Assembly: GCF_016545825.1 (NCBI RefSeq)
Contig: NC_052619.1
Span: forward strand, 66,536,115-66,600,114
From: Eucalyptus grandis
Taxonomy: Eukaryota; Streptophyta; Magnoliopsida; Myrtales; Myrtaceae
Direction of reading: 5' to 3'
Length of the DNA: 64,000 bases
The notes under the pieces were generated by a model. It was not told the DNA's origin and did not search any database. It saw only the letters and a program-made list of their open reading frames with translations. Shown here piece after piece: positions 59,690 to 64,000 of this stretch. The position numbers and the translations under genes were made by a program. Position 1 is the first letter of the stretch; each line of letters opens with the position of its first letter.

Positions 59690-60268
59690 CTAAACGTCTT
59701 TGAAATCCTCGTCTTCAGTAGACTCAAAGTATTCGCATGCGATGACTATCTCGTTGAAGTTACGGAAGTGTAACCCATGCAGCCAACAGCGCTGCTTGCA
59801 GGACAAAACTTCTATGAACTGCTTCATTAACTCCTCTTCAGCTAGTTGAGGGTGGGTTTGCATCATGAAAGCCCTCCACCTCCCCTGCGTATGCTCGGAA
59901 ATCTTCCATTGGTTTTCTTGTGAAGTGAGCCAAGCTCTCACAAGGCGCAGTTGGTTCCGATCCGGCTTTGGTACCGATGCAAGAATGTGGAAGTCAGCTC
60001 ATTCCAATCCTTTAGAAGATAAATGTTTGCTGTGATAAACCATTGCAATGCAGACCAGTAAGAGTTTCTTGAATGCCTGAGTTGTGAATGACATCGGGCC
60101 ATAGTACCAACTCATTTCCGCATGGAGATACTGCAAGTGGGCCACGGGACAAGTTGTGCCGTTATACTTGCGGAGATTGGGTATCCACATTTCTATGGGG
60201 CTCATGATCCTACGAGGGCAAGACGGGCTTGATGTGTCTTGGTTAGGCCAATGGTTTTCCCACCGCAT
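59690..60268 (-). pseudogene. Second gag-like region of the Ogre-like element
   Basis: Frame 60268-59999 reads IPNLRKYNGTTCPVAHLQYLHAEM then WYYGP, the opening of a gypsy gag core (P-x-L-x-KY-x-GTTCP-x-x-HL). After a frameshift, 59941-59690 continues with WRAFMMQTHPQLAEEELMKQF, the RW+..A.....P.L.E.E....F segment of the same domain. It therefore represents a complete gag core broken once, lying about 280 bp downstream of the first gag. Confidence 0.75.
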
Positions 60269-60546
60269 ATCCGTTGTAGTGGTGAATTTTTCTGTTTCGT
60301 GGAAGTTGGATTTTACCGAGATTATCCCATTGCTTTCTTCTTGGTCAAAATTTCCGAATGAGGATGAAGTATTGAAGCTATCCTCATGGTCGAGGAAGAG
60401 CTTAGTACTTCGTTAGGACCGTGGCGGATAAAGACGTATGCTTCCTCTTCGACGGGCCTTCATCCCCGGATGAGAGTAGGAAATGCTTATACGATGAATC
60501 GTCGCTTCATTGTCGAAATAACGCCGGAAGTCCTTGGGGTTGTATT

Positions 60547-61653
60547 CTAGGGCCGGGAAGTCTTCGAGTTGTACTCTTGGGGATGGTAGCCTTTAAAGTT
60601 GTATTCTTGGGAATGCTCGAAGCTTTGGTGCGGTGGCTCGTCGGCAGGTGCTACATTGATCTGCTTAGGCTTTCTTTTCTTGGCTTCTGGTCTAGACTTT
60701 TTGAGTAAGGCCCTTCGTTTTGCCAGCTCGATTCTGTCAAAGGAAGTGAGAGACATTGGAGTTTCACTATCGGATTCACTTCCCAAGTTGATAGGGGTTG
60801 GTATTCTTTGGACCCTAGCTCTTGGAGTAAGCTTGGGGAGTTGTCTAGTCGTGCCCCGGTCTTGAACAGGCTCTGTGTCTTGGATCTCGTACAAAGGTTC
60901 CTTGCCTTTCCTAGTGGGAAACTTCTTAGTAATAAGATGCTGCTCAGTCGCCCATTTATTATGCAAGGCTTCATCAACACGGTTCTTTCCTATCTCAGCA
61001 ACTAACGGTTCTTCGTGTTCCGTGATCATTAGTTCTTTGTAGGGCAAGGCTATGTAAGGGCTAATGTCAATATCATATTCTTGATGGAAAGCATGAATTA
61101 GTTCCCTCCAGGTTTTAAGGGGACTAATCTTCCTGACAATGTACCATCGCAAGGCAGGGCCAGTCAAGCTCGATTGGTACGATTGAATCATCCTTCGGAC
61201 CAAGTGGGCCTGCAGGTAGGTTTCTGGGCGGGAGGTATCAGCATACCTTTCGCATTCAGGTGCTTTGATTTTTTCAAGGATCTCAATGCCGGCGTAATTG
61301 GACAGGTCCATGGGATTATGCTCCTACAGCTGGTTTAACTTTTTCATGATCCTTTCAAACTGTCTATGGTACTGGCTATTTTCTGGCAAATTTGCGGGTG
61401 TCATGACGGTGTTTAAGGCAACTACAGAGTTGGGTTTGACTTGAGTGGATTTCATTTGTCTCGAGAGTTGTTGAAGGACAATGGACATCTGTCCTATGCC
61501 GTCTTCAATGTTAATGAGGCGATTTTGTACATCATTCTGATCGGGCCCAATTGTATGAGGCCATTCGCGAGCAATTGGTGGCTGGCGATTCATAGTTACC
61601 TGCTTGTTGCGAAGACAATGAATGAGCATGAAAGTAAACAAAGATTGACCCAT
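60547..61653 (-). pseudogene. First gag of the Ogre-like element, one amber codon
   Basis: The minus-strand frame opens with a linker rich in polar helices (NRLINIEDGIGQMSIVLQQL), reaches KLNQL, meets TAG at 61324-61326, and continues in the same frame with IKAPECERYADTSRPETYLQ and SSLTGPALRWYI, the gypsy gag core. It ends with a Pro/Arg-rich tail (SRPEAKKRKPKQ). It would form the particle shell. Without the TAG it would be about 368 codons. Confidence 0.8.
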
Positions 61654-61826
61654 GGCAATGATCTAACTGCTTTTTTATTTATCAAAAAAGGATTTTATAG
61701 ACCGTAGACTTCTGACATCTAAAACTTGAAATTGAAATGATGAAATACCATATATTAAACAAAAGTCCCTAAACAATGGGACAAAACTTTCACACTATTA
61801 AGACTAAGGGGCACATGATTGCCAAT

Positions 61827-63130
61827 TTATATGCGACGGGGAGTCTTGCGCTTGCGCGGATGCTTGCTTTCTTGGACCAGCTCTGAGGTGTGCATCCAGT
61901 CCATTCCCAAATCCCTCTCCATGAGCTCTGCTTGCTCGTGTTGGCTGCTCTCGCTGATTGAGTGAGGGACTAATGGCTTCCATCTTTTCGGGATGTGATG
62001 GTTGTGGATGTAGGACATGGAGGCGTGGTGGGCTTTTTCTTCTCCCTCAAGCCCTTCAGGTATCACAATCCTTTTGCGATGGCAGCTGCTCTAGGTTTCC
62101 TCAGCGGTAGCAATTTCGAATGCATAGTCACGGTTTGTGTTAAAAAGAACTGGAGGGATCATCATCTTGAAAGGCAGTGGAATCTCCTGAAGGGCTCCAT
62201 ATTGTCGTGCTACCCGATACGGGTAATAGGGAATGGCGCCGGTGAGGCCAAGCAACGGAATTGGGCGAGTGCGTATGTAAGCAAAGCGAGCCCTCTTTTC
62301 ATGGAACCAACCAGCACACCATTGGAATGCCTCAGGAGCTGGGTCTCTTAGGAAGCTTACCCAATTTAAACAACTTTGATTGGGAATATACGGTCCTAAA
62401 ACCATAAATTTTTGTAATGGATTTTCAAAAGCATTTGTTTCAGACGATCGCATGAAGTCTCGAAATTCGCTTAGGTGAGAAAAGAACCAGACTTGTAAAA
62501 TTTCAGGAGAGGCTCGCATGATTTTCTCCGAGTTGTCTTTAAAACGATTAAAGGACAAGAATGTTTCAGTTAAAATCATGTTGACATAATTCCCCCCTCT
62601 TAAGATCTGATCAACTATCCATGCCATCTTGGGAGTTATGGCATTTCTTTGATGGGGGAAGATGATGAGCCCGAAAAAAGGCCAGAGGAAAATCTCAATT
62701 TTCTGGGTTATAGGCTGATTTTGGAAACAGGCATTCATAAATTCTAGTGGGCAGGTATTATGGTTGTCTTCAAGAATTTGCCTCATGACATGGATTTCAG
62801 TTCCTAAAAGTCGCGCTAACCCATGCCATGGGAGGGCGCCTGTCGATGGCCTGACAAGCTTTTTCTCGAGAGGCATTCCAAAGTGATGATGTTGTATTCT
62901 TCCGTGGTTGGGGTTAGCTCAAACCTACCGAATATAAAAGTAATTGTCTTCGGGCACCAAAAATGTGCCATGGCTTGTATGACTTCGTGACGAACAGTGA
63001 TTTGAATCAACAATAGGAGATGACCGACTTTGGCCTTCACGCGCTCTTGGGCAAACTGATCTAACTGACCCCACCATCTGAAGAGCTCCGCCTTAGGAGT
63101 AGGAATGAACTGGATATCGTCTTTCCCCAT
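61827..63130 (-). pseudogene. ORF1 (extra ORF upstream of gag) of the Ogre-like element
   Basis: Starts MGKDDIQFIPTP at 63130. The first about 100 residues include HFWCPKTITFIFGRFELTPT and TTEEYNII, resembling the plant retroelement ORF1/DUF7745-like family (F.F...ELTPT.EEY). A frameshift near 62820-62876 moves the frame to 62876-62091, which holds WPFFGLIIFPHQ, VNMILTETF and FSHLSEFRDF. A TAG at 62091-62093 is followed by in-frame continuation to a TAA at 61827, with a basic tail KHPRKRKTPRRI. Corrected length is about 430 residues. The function of this protein in Ogre elements is not known; the family assignment is from recall. Confidence 0.7.
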
Positions 63131-63645
63131 CGCATATAAACCGGGACTTGAAAAGCTTATCCTAAATTGCCATGGGCCAAATAAAAAGACTCGAGTAAAA
63201 GTAAAGAAATTACTTTTGCTTTTTAAAGAAAAATGGCAAGCACAAAGACATGCGCGTGAGACGTGTGGCTCGATTTCTAATCGAGAAGGATTGTTGAGAT
63301 TAAAAGGATATCCGCCCGTCGCAGTCTCGCGTTAGCAAGATACCCTCCTAACCTCGGCTAAGAAATTCGGGGAAAGAAAGGCAACCTCTACATCGCAGTC
63401 TCGCGTTCGAGGTCGTATCTTTCTTAACACCATCCTAGAAATCCTATGGCGGCCAAAGTCCGGCAGCCGGGTTGTGTGTGCCATGTGTAGTGCTAAAACA
63501 TTTAAGGATGCATAGCAGTTTATAATCACAAAACATTTTATTTTAACAGAATAAAAAAAAAAACTCTAAGCTATTACCCTGCAAAAAAGAAAAAAACAAG
63601 TCAGTAAAGGGTTTAAACAAGATAAAATGGCCTAAGTCCTCAAAT

Positions 63646-63665
63646 GTCCCCAGCGGAGTCGCCAA
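63646..63665 (-). other. Primer binding site of the Ogre-like element
   Basis: Minus-strand TTGGCGACTCCGCTGGGGAC lies 2 nt from the right LTR. It resembles the tRNA-Arg-type primer site described for Ogre elements and is clearly not the initiator-Met site of copia. Confidence 0.65.
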
Positions 63666-63667
63666 GC

Positions 63668-64000
63668 TGTCGCGACCTCTTTTTTCTTCGACGCCCACAA
63701 TCGGGTGCGAGCGCCTAAGGAGGCTAATGGCTCGGCTGAAATTGGTTAAGCCCGGACTCTCCCAAGTCCACAAATTCACGACTTAATGGTTCAAGTTTTT
63801 AACCCGTAAATCAAATTTTAAATTGGAGTCACCACTAATCGATTTGGGGTGGGTTGATTAGAAACCCAAGTGAAGTATCGGGAGAAATACTCACTCCTGC
63901 ACAACCAGAGAAATTAGGATCGGGGACTTGATTACACTAGTTAATCACTAATGCCCTTTCGGTACCTAATCTTGTTTAAACCCCGAGGTTTTTTGGATGT
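63668..64000 (-). repeat. Right LTR (5' LTR on the minus strand), cut by window end
   Basis: Matches the left LTR from 51916 onward with about a dozen substitutions and a 14-bp insertion ('ccagagaaattagg', near 63906), so the two LTRs have diverged modestly since insertion. Confidence 0.93.

Larger units (their letters stand above)
51916..64000 (-). mobile_element. Ogre/Tat-like LTR retrotransposon, apparently non-autonomous, continues past window
   Basis: Direct copies of one LTR start at 51916 and 63668 (TGTCGCGACC). On the minus strand the order is 5' LTR (right), primer site, an extra ORF, two gag-like regions, about 3 kb of unrecognised DNA, three tandem-repeat arrays, a polypurine tract and 3' LTR (left). 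An additional ORF before gag is typical of Ogre-type Ty3/gypsy elements. No protease, reverse transcriptase, RNase H or integrase motif was found in the 9.9-kb interior. If the right LTR has the same length, the element totals about 13.6 kb. It is inserted in the LINE endonuclease; the left flank is GTTAT (51911-51915), the right flank being outside the window. Confidence 0.85.

Overview
The window looks like nuclear DNA of a dicot plant, probably a woody one. It is AT-rich, intron-bearing and dominated by plant transposable elements. It holds one nearly complete SIEVE ELEMENT OCCLUSION (SEO, phloem P-protein) gene and two SEO remnants, all on the minus strand. A Myrtales species would fit, but nothing here proves the lineage. 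There is no sign of prokaryotic organisation, and I found no convincing tRNA, rRNA or CRISPR array.

Layout. 1-9.3 kb: two diverged copies of one noncoding segment (about 1-4660 and 5440-9290). The first carries a non-autonomous hAT element with an 8-bp target duplication. The second carries a Pack-MULE-like element with a perfect 9-bp duplication and a captured class I formin fragment. 9.4-15.2 kb: MITE-like elements, a GC-rich Harbinger/Tourist-like element and a foldback. 15.2-22.6 kb: a decayed Ty1/copia retrotransposon (minus strand). It is broken by a second Harbinger-like element and by a 1.4-kb copy of SEO intron 1 that sits between two copies of a 0.42-kb copia segment.

24.15-29.65 kb: the main SEO gene, seven inferred exons (665 codons after allowing for two 1-bp deletions), with a TATA box and a poly(A) signal. 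30.6-47.7 kb: a noncoding segmental duplication (30.6-37.8 against 41.5-45.8 kb) containing four copies of a roughly 1.5-1.9-kb module that carry ACGT-core motifs. It also holds a terminal SEO fragment next to a LINE fragment at 40.5-41.5 kb. 47.95-49.53 kb: a second, truncated SEO copy, cut off by a LINE (49.54-51.9 kb, plus strand). An Ogre/Tat-like LTR retrotransposon is inserted in that LINE at 51,916 and runs to the end of the window (minus strand).

The Ogre-like element has 1.84-kb LTRs, an extra ORF upstream of gag, two gag-like regions in series and three tandem-repeat arrays before its 3' LTR. I could recognise no protease, reverse transcriptase or integrase, so it looks non-autonomous.

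Functionally, the only host gene that might act is the first SEO gene, which would encode a structural protein that plugs injured sieve tubes. The rest is a record of tandem duplication and nested transposition. I did not find a clearly new biological system. The most unusual structures are the SEO-intron/copia chimera, the Pack-MULE-like formin capture, and the non-autonomous Ogre-like element with its satellite-like arrays.
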